DNA of 64,000 nt, from assembly GCA_973895155.1 (NCBI GenBank), contig OZ316895.1, positions 4,588,001 through 4,652,000 on the forward strand, in the 5' to 3' direction. Position 1 is the stretch's first letter. Each line of letters begins with the position of its first letter. The notes under the pieces are model-generated. The model saw nothing but the letters and a program-made list of their open reading frames with translations. It was not told the DNA's origin and made no database searches. Shown in pieces: positions 44,065 to 56,320 of this stretch. Position numbers and translations under genes: made by a program. This DNA comes from Marsupella aquatica. Its lineage: Eukaryota; Marchantiophyta.

Positions 44065-44976
44065 GACTGAGCATCTAAGCAGAAATCTGAAATCAACCTG
44101 TCCACTCGCACATAAGGAGTCACATCATATTCTAATGCTCACCTCGCCCAGACTCCCATCTGCCTGTCCCTACTCAAATGCACAATCTAAATATTGGCAA
44201 TTTGTTTTCCCACATATATTAAGCGCTATGGCTTGTCAAGAAAAGGACTTTAGATCAAAATGTTTGTTCTTCTTAGATATATTAGAGCGTATGGCTTCAC
44301 TCTATCAAGTAGGTCAATCATAACTAGGAGACTTTGCTAGCCAATTATAATATACACTAAGCCCCATGCTCGTGCACAGAAGATGTAGAGATGGGGCAAG
44401 GAAATGCATCCAAAGTAAAGAAATGCAGGTAAGAAAAGGAAATGTATGTGAAGCAAAGAAATTGCAATTAGAATCTCAATTTGAAAATATTCTAGTTTTA
44501 GACAAAGCTTGAACCATATTTTTTCCAAACCGATCCAGGCATGGTCACGCTAAGCTACATAAGGAGATTTTTTTTTCTTCCATTTTTCCCCTTTTTTTCA
44601 CTTCCCCCTTTTCCCCTCCCTTTTGCTCTCACTACATCGCACCCTCACTCCCTCCCTCCTTGCCCCCGTCCTTTTGTTCCCTCCAACATGATTTAAATAT
44701 AGAAAAAATGGAGGAGAAGGTAGAACCAACCCGAAGGAAGAAGAGAATGTTACATCAAAAAGCAAACTATAGTTAAAAGCCAAAAAAGCTGTTATACCAA
44801 TGTATTTCTTATGTTGGGCTTCCATGCCAGAAAGTATTTTATGTAAAGTACTCTATACTGTCATTAGATATTGTCAGTACGTTGTACCTACTTGTTGTAA
44901 AAACAAGTATATCCGTTAGGCATAATTGAGTCAATCCGAGGGTGTAGAAAACCCTGGAATACATCTGTTGGTAGTG
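44065..44976. other. Intergenic, no gene seen
   Basis: A T/C-rich tract at 44565-44670 (cttccccctttt...ccctccctcc) is the only notable composition feature. No coding signal is seen. Confidence 0.5.
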
Positions 44977-45267
44977 TGGTGCTTCTCATTTTTGAAGTCT
45001 GTGAACAGAATGCACAGAAATATTTGGGCGGGTAAAGGATTATAGTGTTTGATGATATGTACTATATATCCACTTTGGTGCTCCCTCATGTTTAAAGTTT
45101 GTAAGCAGAATGCACAGAAACATTTGGGCAGGTTAAGGTATTATAGCACTGTTTGATGATATGTAGTATATATCCACTGTGGTGCTCCCTCATTTTTAAA
45201 GTTTCTAAACAGAATGCACAGAAACATTTGGGCTGGTTACGGTGTTATAGTGTCTGATGATATGTAA
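44977..45267. repeat. ~100-bp tandem repeat, three copies
   Basis: 'cagaatgcacagaaa' recurs at 45006, 45106 and 45210. Each unit also contains 'ggtgctccctcat', 'atttgggc.ggt' and 'ttgatgatatgta'. The copies are about 90 percent alike by eye. Confidence 0.9.
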
Positions 45268-48200
45268 GCTGCCAAAGAACTAAAAATGTCAAATTGAGAG
45301 ATAGGATCCCAAAGGAAAGACACCCAATAAAATGGGGAAATATCAAGGGACAAACCAGAGTCACACCTGCAAAAAGACCCTACTGAGTAGCAAAAACCTG
45401 GCAAAGCTCCCCCACGAGTAAACTACAGAGGAGCATCACCAAGACAATTTGTGTAGGGACTCTAAAACTAGAAACTCAAGCCAGGATGGACCACCATGTT
45501 GGGCACTGTGCTCCCATAGACCACATTTTGGTGGTCCATCGAGCTTGGGGTCTATAACTTGATGGTTATGAGTCTTAAAAAATAATTTTTACTTTTGCAC
45601 CTGCAAGGCAACTAGAGTAGGAGGAAACCTTTAAAATAAGAAGCCTAGATATTTCACATTAACACAATGAAAATCAATCCCCTAATGGAATTTACCCCCG
45701 GGCAATTTTTTATGAAATACTCAACCAAAATGTCCAGAAATTCACTATTACTGTGATGGAAGTGTAAGTTACTTACTCCTCTAGCATATAACCAAAACCT
45801 AAATATATTTGAATTTATAATATGAAGTTATTACAATTACACTCAAACTTTTGGGAAATGTGGTACATGGGGTTTTTAAAGTCCAACCTTGTGGCCCAAT
45901 GGGGCTTCGAATTCCTAAACCTATGTACCTGGTTAAATTCAAACTCCCGTGAAATGTGAGATGACAGAAGTCTCAAATCAAGCATTAAGGTTTCTGGTGG
46001 TCTTTCACTGATAGATGGCAGGAGTCTCAAACCACATAATTTATGGTGGTCTTTCGCAGGGATGTCGAGTATCGCTACGTACTGGTTATCAAAAGTTCTC
46101 GAACGACAGGGTCGTGGACACCTAGTAGCATCGGTATTGCACGTTGGGTTTGAGTTGTGGATGAATCGCTTTGAAGTATCAAAACAGAGTGCTTCTCTCA
46201 AGTAGTTGAAACCTGGTTATCAGGCTGCAAACTCAAACTGTCAGTGGCAAATTCGTGTATGGGAATGGAAGCCAGTTCCTAAGTATGGTATTGATTCACG
46301 CACCATTTAAGTCTAGTAGCCAGTTGATCAGTCTTGAGGCACGCATTCTCTCATGACCTGGCCTGACATGTCAATTGCGGAGGTAGATTTCATCAAACAA
46401 TATAGTTGCAGCTGAAATGCATAAGCCATCCTTTGCAGTGGAAGGCCATGTCATCTAAAGAAGCGAATGTACTAGCTTCAACGTTTTAAGTAGTGAATGT
46501 ACTAGATTCAACTTTTGATAGTAAGTCGTAAGGGATCCAATGGCAGATCATGGAGTCAAGAACCTTGGACTTCCATGTAAGGTCAATCCTTGAAAAGTTA
46601 GGAATACGGAGTAAATATCATTTGCAGGGATTTGGTAGGGGCTTTGCTTTTAGTGGTGTACATTATTTGAGATCAGGCAAGTTCTTCTCTGACTTCTGGT
46701 GTACTACCGACGATGGCTTGAGTTTTGATTTCGGTGAAACTTGTGTAGAAAATTCACACTAGTCAATACTCAAGTGAAGTCGGGAAGCGAAATCTGTCCC
46801 AAAATACTGATTTTGGACAGTGTTGCGAGAGATAGGCACGTTTCATCTTCAGTCTACCATTTGTGACTTCCGTGACAGAAATTATATGAACCCTTCAATG
46901 AGAAATTAAATCATGACGCATACACTCAGAGCATTTCATTGTTTGCAAAGAATAGATTCACTCTGAGGTACAGGAGGTGTTCCGTTGAGTGAATGGAAAG
47001 TAACCTCAAATGTGCACCAGAATTGGAAAATCCAGGCTAAGCATGGAGTTTCTTTAGGATTGCACACAAGAAGAAGCAACTTGGTTTCAATAGTAAGCTA
47101 AATCTATACATCCTAGCACTGAACGCGTTGAACTCATTCCCATTTGCACTGGTTGGAGGCCCTGAACTCGAGTCTTGGGTTTAGGGGCCGGGGGGACTTT
47201 TAGCGAAACCCTCACCATTCTCCCACCCTACCATTCCAAACCTGCTCAAATAATTGATTTCCTCGACACTTTCTCAAATTTCCCCGTCCAATTAAAAAAA
47301 AAAAATCCTGGCAGTCAGATAAATTGCAGGGCCACGTTTGGTTCTTGGCCTTTTTAGATTTGTGTGTTGACCCCCCCTGTAAGTGTTACCCGCTCTCGAC
47401 CATCTTAGTGTTGGTTAGCATACTACAGTTTTGTGAGATATCACGTTCATTTTTGGGTTTTCTTGGACATCTTGGACCTTTGAAAAGTTGGAAATTACTC
47501 TCGTAAGATTTCTAAAACCGTACATGCAAGAAGACTCGGGCATCCACCTGATTGGGGGAGGACTTCAAAGTTATGAGACAAGATTTTATGCCAACATTCT
47601 TATGATAACCGTCAACAAAAAAGAAACATGAGATCCAGAGGCCAGATTTGATTTTGATGTTGTGCTATGGAGATGGACTGTCTTCTTGCCACGAGCAATG
47701 TCAGACAAACAATTTGAGTAACAGACAGCACAGATTGATTTTCTCCACTCATTCTAGCGCGAGTCTATCCAACACCGTCTACTCACTCAGGTCTGTAAGC
47801 CACTCGAGCAGCGATTCTGGGACAGTACAGTAATGGACTACCGTATTGTAACTATCAAATCCAGCAACAATTGAGGCCATTCCCGAACTATTTATGGACT
47901 GTCTATCGGAATAACGGTCTACAGAACTTTTCGGAAACAACAGACTCGTGGACATTTTCGAACTTACAGCAGATTATGGAATGCGGCATATGTAATTCTC
48001 ACATATTACCCACATACCTGTGATTGACACTCAACTGGTCCGAAACTCCGAATTCAAGGGTGAGGTTGATTGAATTTCATAAGTTAAGTAACGGTACTGT
48101 AGTGACCTGCTCGGCTGTCTTTCATCGCATGTCAATTTCTGAACTGACTAATGACTCTCGACGCCCAAGAATTAATGATTGATTCTGAGATGGGCTGAGA

Positions 48201-48850
48201 TGACTTTGTAATCGAGCCTCCACCACGGATGCACCTGAAATGATGATCTACTTCAATTGCTTAAACCTTCTCCGCTTCGCGTCTGACTGTCTCGGGACTC
48301 GGGCGCTGTTTTGAGTTCTCGTGTCAATAAATTAAGATCTAGAACCGAGAGCACATTCAATTGAAGGAGTTTGGACTTATTAGGCCACATAATGGAGGTG
48401 ACTACCGAAATTCTAGGTGCTATCATTCTTTCTCCTATGATTATTCTGTGGGTTTCATTAGTTTCACACGTCCGTCTACATGAATGAATATGAATGCGTT
48501 GAAGAATCAACAACAATCGGAATCAGATCATTGTAAGTCAATCAGGTTTTTTGTTAAGGGCTGGGGCAAGTAGCCACTGTGGCGACTGCCCATTGGCTTG
48601 CCTAAGAAGATGTGGCAACCTCATGGGCCCCTAGGGGCGGCTATTTCTCGTCCACCCAGGTTATGTTTCTGGCGAGCAGTGGGATCTGTCCCTAAGGATC
48701 AGGTATTCAGGTGGCAACAAGTCTAGGGTGTTTATCAGAAGACTTAGCAAATTTGAACCGGAGCCTCTAAGCGGAACTACTGTAGTGAGGGTAAAAGAAG
48801 GCTATGTATAGGGCAATGAGGGTTGGTTTGGTCTGGGGTTACTAACCTGA
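45268..48850. other. Gene-free AT-rich stretch
   Basis: No supported gene is seen. Minor structure: a ~47-bp direct repeat at 45970-46065 around 'ggtggtctttc', and a small duplication 'gtgaatgtactag' at 46465-46515. The frame at 46550-46762 (+) is open for 70 codons but shows no domain. At 48550-48720 GC-rich DNA looks like old transposon sequence without a recognisable product. Confidence 0.5.
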
Positions 48851-48859
48851 ACCCTGTGA

Positions 48860-49110
48860 CCAGAAAGTGAGTGAGTAACTGTTGCCCGCAATAGTCAGGA
48901 ATCTTCTTTGAGCTTTGTGGGAAGTTTCAAACTAGAACCCAGCCCAAACAGTCTTTAATACCTAATATCTGTCCTGAAGAAAGTGAATAAATATTACAAG
49001 CAATAGCTGACAATCTTTTCTGAGCTTTGTGGGAACAGGTTTTTATTAAGACTAGAACCCCCAGCCCACAAAGTCTGTTATTATACTTAATATCTGTCCG
49101 GAAAAAGATT
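48860..49110. repeat. ~120-bp diverged direct duplication
   Basis: Both halves contain, in order, 'gcaatag', 'aatctt', 'tgagctttgtgggaa', 'actagaaccc', 'agccca', 'agtct' and 'ctaatatctgtcc' (second copy 'cttaatatctgtcc'). They are non-coding. Confidence 0.8.
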
Positions 49111-49343
49111 CCCAGGTTAGACTTGTCTGGCACAGAGTTATGGGAATGATAGCACCTAGTAAAAAAAGTTACACACCAGTAAGTTTTCGTCGGAATTATG
49201 GAAGAAACAACTCAGCCAAAACCACACTTAGCAATGTGAAAGTGAAGTAATTGTCTACAGGGGAATGAACCCCTCCATGATTCCAAATACACCTAGTGCC
49301 AAGCAGCTGGCTACCTGGTAGATAGGAGTGAACATGGGTATGT

Positions 49344-49382
49344 GGGGGGGGGGGGGGGGCAAGGGGGGTGGGTGGGGTGATC
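49344..49382 (+). repeat. Poly-G run (16 G) followed by G-rich DNA
   Basis: Sixteen consecutive G at 49344-49359 are followed by 'caaggggggtgggtggggtg'. The strand could form a G-quadruplex. No gene is attached to it. Confidence 0.9.
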
Positions 49383-52300
49383 AAATACATTGTTGTGGCA
49401 GGACACTGTCTAGTGACCAAGTACATTGGCAGGACACCGCCAGCCCAACAGTGGCTTGGGAGGGGCTGGCAAGCCTATGCCATCAACCCTCAGGAGTCAC
49501 CTCAGCATGTGGGGAATGTTTCATTTTTTCCCCTTTGTTGAGGTAGGACTACCTAATCCCAGGACAGGATTTGGCAAAATTAATTGTTGCCACTAAAACA
49601 AACACTGACCTCAATGTGTTCACTGATCATATTTCCTAAGAACATGCCAGCTTACAACAAAATTTAGTGAAAATTATGTCCTCAATCAGAAGGAATTGAT
49701 GCTTAGCTAGATCACAATGTGTAGCAGTACAACTGTGAAGGGCCTAGTAACTTTTGAGACCTAAAAGTACCACCATTTATACAGAGAAAATACACTATCT
49801 AAGTTCAAAGCAATATCTGAAAGTTATCCATTCAAGTTGTTTGTCATATGTCGTGGTTCGTCCAAGTTCATTATATTCAAATTTTCTTGCAATGAAGGTT
49901 GCCCTCTTTTTACAAGTTTGGACTGGATTTCAATTCAAGTGTTAAATTTATAATGTGAGATGTCAAAGGGATTTGAAATTGAGTCTCAGATGGACACAAA
50001 CATTTGACACTGCTACTTGGATGGACACAAGAATATTACAGTGTCATGATACTCCTGGAAACCTACAGTGTCATGCTATGGAAGTGAAGAGATTATACAC
50101 AAAATAATCAAGGGACATCCAACTCCTTCAGTTATGATTGTGAGAACGGAGGCAGTTGCATGGACAGCTGGAGGAATCTATCACAGACCTTATGATATAG
50201 ATCAGATGCATGTTTACATGATTGTCATCATTGGAACATATTGAGTGTAAAACGTGTTATTGAAGTAGATTTATATGTTAGGTTTGTCCATCCGGGCATC
50301 CTCTCTGCTCTTAGAAAAAAATACACATAAAAACAACATCAAGCTTCCAGAGATACTTTTAATGAAAAAATAATTTGGTGAGGGAAAATTGTTGATGAAT
50401 ATGAAAGTCAGAAGTAAAAGCTCAGAACTGTACTGTAGGTTCATGTTGATGTGATAGTTTTTGCTGAACCCTACTTTCTGAGGACTTTGCTGACACTAAA
50501 AAAGAGTGGAGGTCATTGCTTTGATGGACCCCTAAACCAAACTTTTCTCCCAAACCAACCCTACGAGGTTATGATCACGTTGATTTAAGATCTATCAAGG
50601 TCTAAGTATCAAGAAGGTCTATCAACGGTCTGGATCATTCAGGTCCATCAAGTATATATCTCAAACCGAGTGAAGCAATAAACATGACACTCAGACAGTT
50701 CCACACAAGATCTGGACACTATAAATGTCTAAGAAAATAAAAGATCACTCCAACAACCTTTTGCAGCACAATCCAGATCTTAAGAAGGTCAATTTTGCCT
50801 ACTTACGACTATTCATGTATTGGTTCAGAAGTGGTCATATTTACCCAAGTGAGTGATTGAGGTGGCTTTACAAGACTCTCACTATAAATGTTTTCATCAA
50901 AGCAAACTCAAGGACCACTTCTGGTTACCTAAAAGATAGTTACATACCCAAAATCTTATACAGTTGGTTGGGGCACCTTCACAAAAGTCACGAAAGTGAA
51001 CTCCTTCCCAAAAGCATTGGCCCATCCATTTTTTTGTAAATCTTTTTCTGGAACATTTACACTAAATAATGTTAGCACTGTTGATATTGTACTAACCATC
51101 ACTTGGTCTCCTGAGCTCATTTTGTAGCTCAACCTCTGGTAGGAGTGAGGTTGTTGGCGTCAGGGCACCTTGCCAAGTTTCTCTATGTGACAATTCTATA
51201 CAATTGACCCCAAAGCTCTGCCAGGCTTTTCAGTTTGCTGATCAATAGGGTTGTAGGTTTTTACTTTGTGTGTTTGTTGTTGTGGTGGACTTTTGCTGAG
51301 GGCCTTTTGGCTTTTTGTTGTTGTTGTCTTCCTGAGGTTTTGCCCCGTTTCCTCTCCCTTTATTGGGTCTCATGTGAGATTGTGTCTCCTTTTGTTGTTT
51401 GGCAGTGTGATATGTACACTGGTTGTAAACACAATTAGAGTAAGGAGGAGAACAGGAGTACTAGAGGCTTCCCCTGCCCCTTTGACATGTCAATGGACTC
51501 ACCGACCAACCAAATAACCATTGGGATTGGGATGATCCATACTCACTACTATGTCCCAAACCTGACCCAACTATCCATCAATCTTACGATTACTTTGGCT
51601 AAAAAATCATTAATCACTGAAGTTTCAATGCCCGGGACAAAATTTCGAAACTAAAGGATTGAACCACGGCTTTGTTCCTGCCCATCCCCATGGACAGCAT
51701 AAAGTCAGGACACAGTCCCGGACGCAGTTTACACCAAAACCAGAAGGGGGCCCAGTGTGTTTTGGGAAGGACGCTGACTGTTGTGAAGAACTCCCCATTC
51801 AAGTAGTTTTTTTTAATAACTTTTGGATCTATGTTTAAGCTCTCTAGGTGTTTAGAGTGCCCCTGCCTGGGAACTTTTTTCTCCCTTCACTACACTCTTC
51901 TCATTGGTGGTTTATAAAGCCTCCAATTTAAAAACGAAAAGATGGCTTTAGTTGCAAGATGACACAGAGCTACACTGTCATCGAGAGTACGGGGAGGCAC
52001 ACAAGCGATCTGTGGAAACACCAAAGCAGAATATCTAGATTTTTCTGTGTCTCTGTTTGTGTGCTTCATTCACGCCTTTCAGTTAAGTGGGATTTCTTTT
52101 GATTGAGTTCTGTAAAAGAGGAAGGGAAGATAAAGGGGCCAATTTCCTAAAAAGGACCAAACAATGACAACGGAGTAAAAGCAAACGAGGTCCAAAGTGA
52201 GAAAACAGGAAACTCAAATAAGGCCTTTCGAGTAAAGTGGGTTGGTTATCTTCTCTTTAAAAAACTATAAAACAAACTCAAGTAAATATAATGAAAAACC

Positions 52301-54545
52301 GTGGTTAAACACTAATAGATTAGAACATGGAAAATGTAATAGCTTAATTAAAGACAACGAGTCTGAAGCCCAGGTGGAGTAAATGCTTCATGGATAAGTG
52401 GACTGACAAGTGCAAAACCAGAAATGATTAAAAACCTTTGGCACCCAATCCGAAATATGGGAAAATTGCGAGAAAAAGGAATTCCAAACACTAGAGACTG
52501 TAAAAACTTAATGAGGGGAAATGACCCAGAAACGTGTTTTCAATTGGAATAGGTCACTAACCCGTGTTTTGCTTAGGTACCATGTTTTGCTCAGGTATAA
52601 GCGGAAAACAGGAAAAAGTAAACGAAGAACACTTTTTGGTCAAGAAGAATTAAATGACCACCTGACAGGAAATAAAAATAACATATAAAAAGAACTTTTC
52701 ACTACTGAGAAGTGAGAATCATGAACCAATGTACCACTGTAGAATGATTACACTGTCAGAACTGTCAGTAACTGTCATCCATATAGTAATGTATATGCAC
52801 AGTACTATACTTGAACGTATAATACCAATCATACATAGGGATGACCCGAGAGTCCTGCTGAGACTTTAGACCAACAACAGGCTCGCTTAATTGACTGAAT
52901 AATTAATAACTAACAAATTAGGTGTAAAGGTTGTACCTATACAACAGCCTTACAGCGCCTTACAGTGTGCAGTAGTTTCTGGAATACTCTGTGTTGTTGG
53001 AGTACCTAGTACGGTTTCCAACTTGCCTTCATTGGACTGGTGCCCAGAGGAAGGACAGGGGTTTCACAAGAGGTAGGCATTGCTTCGTTTTATTTTCTGT
53101 GATATATTTTAAAAACTAGCTGGGTGTGGTTGGTTTTACAAGAACTGGAGCCCCATTACGAAGGCCCCACTAAGAAAGATATACTGATCATACATGGAAA
53201 GCAATGGGCCCAACTAAATGCCCATGTGCAACGCTTATTTCTCTAGACTACCTCCTCAGGTGGTCCAAACTAGTGTTTTCTTAGTGGCAAACATCAGCTA
53301 GATTCCACCAGCTTTTGGCACAGTAAGGTTTTTTTGTCTTTCATTAGCTTCTTTCGTACACTGCCCATAGGTCAGAATCTAACAGTTATTTCCAAATCTA
53401 GGGAGATGAAAGTAAATAAATTTAGTACACTTAGATAAAAAATTATTTCTAGCATCTTCTTTTTCACACGGGGGGACATTCCCCCAAAAGTGGGAAGCTG
53501 GGGGTCCCATCCAAACAGCTGGGAGGAATTTAAAATTATCCTTAGATCAAACATTGTAATTCTATATCTACATCATCCTAGTAGACATGCATATTTCATA
53601 GATCCAATGATAACTTGAGAATCCTATGCGAGCAAAACCTTTAGGATGAGGATCCTATTCTTAGCTTATAGTTCCAGTAAAATAAGAGGAAAAACTGGGA
53701 CAAAACTACAATTTTATACCTGACACCTTCTAGCAAGGACTAGGACTTTTATCTGTACTTGTGAGTCTGTACTCTGGCCATGAAGGGTTCAAGGAGCCAC
53801 ACGGATTTTCTAATGGAGAGAAATGGTTTTATAAAGGACCCCAGCTAACAACCAACAGCCCAGCATGGCTGGCGGTCAGGGCTACACCCCCAAAGCCCCA
53901 CCGGGTTGCCTCATTGGCTCGATCTCTGTTCTCTTACTGACAAAAGTGGGGACCAACTTTTGACCACCAGAGGACCATTGACCTCAATATAGGCAACTAC
54001 CCTAGTACTAATCTGGTTTGCACAAATAATAAGTATGTGGAGGTTTTGGTGTTGTCTGTTTACGGAGGTCACAAACACATGTTTCGGCTAGGTATCAACT
54101 AAACACCTACAAAATAGACAAAGAAAAACATTTACTGGGGAAAGATTAAAATGGCCATCCTCAAAGTTCCGGTAGCAAATAAATAATAATTTCAATCGAT
54201 TAGCAACTAATTTGGAACATCGTTTACCTTGCTAATTGAATGATCAAATTTTGATATTTTTATTCATAGTTGCTTAAAATAACTTTTCACTATTGAGAAT
54301 AGTAAATCAGGTTACCATGACTGTAGCCAAGTAGGCACTCGAGCTGTGGACAAATTAACCTCATGGGTTCCTCAAGACTTCAAGCTCTGACCATTGTCGC
54401 TTTTGCCTTTATTGGGTGAATGCCTCCAAATCATCATACGGTACACTGCACTGCTCATCTGACTACCACGTCAGACTTGTGAACTTGTCCTTGGAGGAGT
54501 GTAAAGTACATTTACAGAAGAGGCTGCAACGGTGCATGTTACCTT
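49383..54545. other. Gene-free AT-rich stretch
   Basis: No supported gene is seen. The segment at 53390-53480 shares 'aatctaggga' and 'atttctagcatct(c/t)ct' with the region at 19645-19720, so another dispersed repeat runs through here. A T/G-rich stretch at 51240-51430 resembles a decayed retroelement 3' end, but has no coding remnant or A-tail. Confidence 0.5.
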
Positions 54546-55060
54546 TACGTAGTACCGTTATGGGCACCAAATTGTCATTTTGGACAAGTATTATTGGGAA
54601 TTTTATATACTGTAGCCAGTACCTGGATTGACACTATATTGTGATTTTGGACGACTATTCCTAGGAAGTTTATTTTTTGTAGCTAGTGGTCCCATCAGTT
54701 CCACCATTCAATGAGACGCTTGTTTCCCATCATGTATAGACGATGAAGACACAAGGATGTATGTCTTCATTAGGAATTCCTAATGCTACATAATCTGTGG
54801 AGACAGACTCACATAGCTGTAAAATTTGCTCAATATTAGTTTTCCTCATAAGGGTAGCCCAATGGCAGTAGTCTTCATTGCCACTAGTGAGATAGAAGCC
54901 CCAAGACAACAATGCTACCTACTCTGTGGAAACAGACTCAATAGTTGTAAAATTTGCTCAATATTAGTCTTCCTCACAAGGGTAGTCCAATGGCAGTAGT
55001 CTTCATCCCGCAAGCAAGCGAGATGGCAAGTGAGATAGAAGCCTAAAGACAACAACAACC
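54545..55060. repeat. Two successive direct duplications (~70 bp and ~125 bp)
   Basis: At 54555-54690 two diverged units share 'attttggac.a.tatt', 'ggaa.tttat' and 'tgtagc.agt'. At 54783-55050 two units of about 125 bp share 'ctgtgga.acagactca', 'tgtaaaatttgctcaatatt', 'aagggtag.ccaatggcagta' and 'gtgagatagaagcc'. They are non-coding. Confidence 0.85.
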
Positions 55061-55914
55061 GTGGGTGACTGTATTATATTGCAAACAGATATTAGACAAG
55101 CCGAAAGCAAGGTGTAAGTCAGGCTATAACAGCCTACTTAACCCACAATTAGGGATGACACTTTCCCCACATTGCAGTCTGGATCCATATTCCAAAGTGG
55201 AGAGGGAGCCAGAACTTGGATGGAGTGCAACTGAGTCATACTTTGGGACCACCAAGCTCTCCCGGGCGATGGGTTCTGAGGGAGCCTTGGTGTGACCTTT
55301 CTGCACAACCAAGCTGCCCTTAGGTGAAGTAATGATGACCTTCAACAAAGCATCGTGAATTGGGCTAAATGTACAAACGGTTTTTTGAAGTTTTTGAGGT
55401 GGCTGGACTGGGAGTTTATATTACAATGTGCAATTGACGTTTGCTACTCATGACCTATGTAGAATGAAGCCATACGTCAAACTTTATCAATACAGAAAAG
55501 TTTTTATATTTAGATTATTTAGTCCTTCCTGTGAATAACATACAGGCATTTGGGCTTAAGGGTTTAGGGTTTACCCCATTCTTCTTTATTGGAAGGAAAT
55601 GGAGTCATACAAAATTGTATTTGGGCTAGATAAAAGCGCGCACACATGACAAACTGGGTGCATTAAATTGTTTTTGAAGTGGCTGGGCTGGTTCACTCTA
55701 ATGCCCAAAGTTTTGTGGCTCTCCCAAGCCTCCAACAGAATGCTCCATTTGTACAATTGTGGGGTCCCGGGAACTGAGAAACCGGAGACCAAAGAAGAAG
55801 CAGTGCCACTTAATTAAAAAGGGTATACAGTCCACTTAAAAGGGTATAGAGTTTACCCTTAAATGCAGGCTCTGGGGAAGACACCCCAAACCCCCCCAAA
55901 CCTGCATTTATCCA
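55061..55914. other. Intergenic, no gene seen
   Basis: The frames here are short and carry no domain. 'aaaagggtata(c/g)ag' is repeated at 55817-55850, and a C-run lies at 55890. Confidence 0.5.
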
Positions 55915-56320
55915 CTTTATGCACTTCTCCATATGCACATGTTGTATATTCCAACAAGTGCATGTGAAATCTCTTATGCACTTCACACAAATGTACTGTC
56001 TGGACGCATTGGACTCTTCATACCCAGAATTCTCATCACAAAAACATATTCAACTGGATAAGTGCACAACACTACAATGTATAGTCGTCAACTGCTGCAC
56101 ACATAAAAATAATGCCTTCTAACATATGTGTTGAAAGAATCAATTAAAGCTGTGCACTCTTATAGACAGAAATGCGCTAATTTTTGGGTTTTAGTGACTG
56201 GTAACTTGCACTTACAGGCCATGCATTTTTTGTGCCTTTACAAAGGAATGTGCTGTATTATTGGGGGACTAATAACCACCCTACACTTACCGACAGAATG
56301 CAGTTATACACACTACACAC
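55915..56320. repeat. Dispersed non-coding repeat, copy B (uninterrupted)
   Basis: This is the second copy of the repeat at 18470-19135, in the same orientation and without the ~275-bp insertion. Shared blocks include 'caagtgcatgtgaaat', 'gataagtgca', 'tctaacatatgtgttg', 'ttatagacagaaatgcgcta' and 'cttacag'. Comparison of the two copies defines both the old element and the insertion in copy A. Confidence 0.75.

Noticed and set aside
45815-46201. 128-codon minus-strand frame
   Set aside because: It begins at a non-ATG codon, contains a ~47-bp direct repeat, and matches no family I know.
10050-51700. Shared phrase 'cccatccccatggac' at about 10057 and 51683 (and a variant near 25070)
   Set aside because: Too short a match, with flanks that do not extend the similarity. 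I cannot separate it from chance or a very old repeat.
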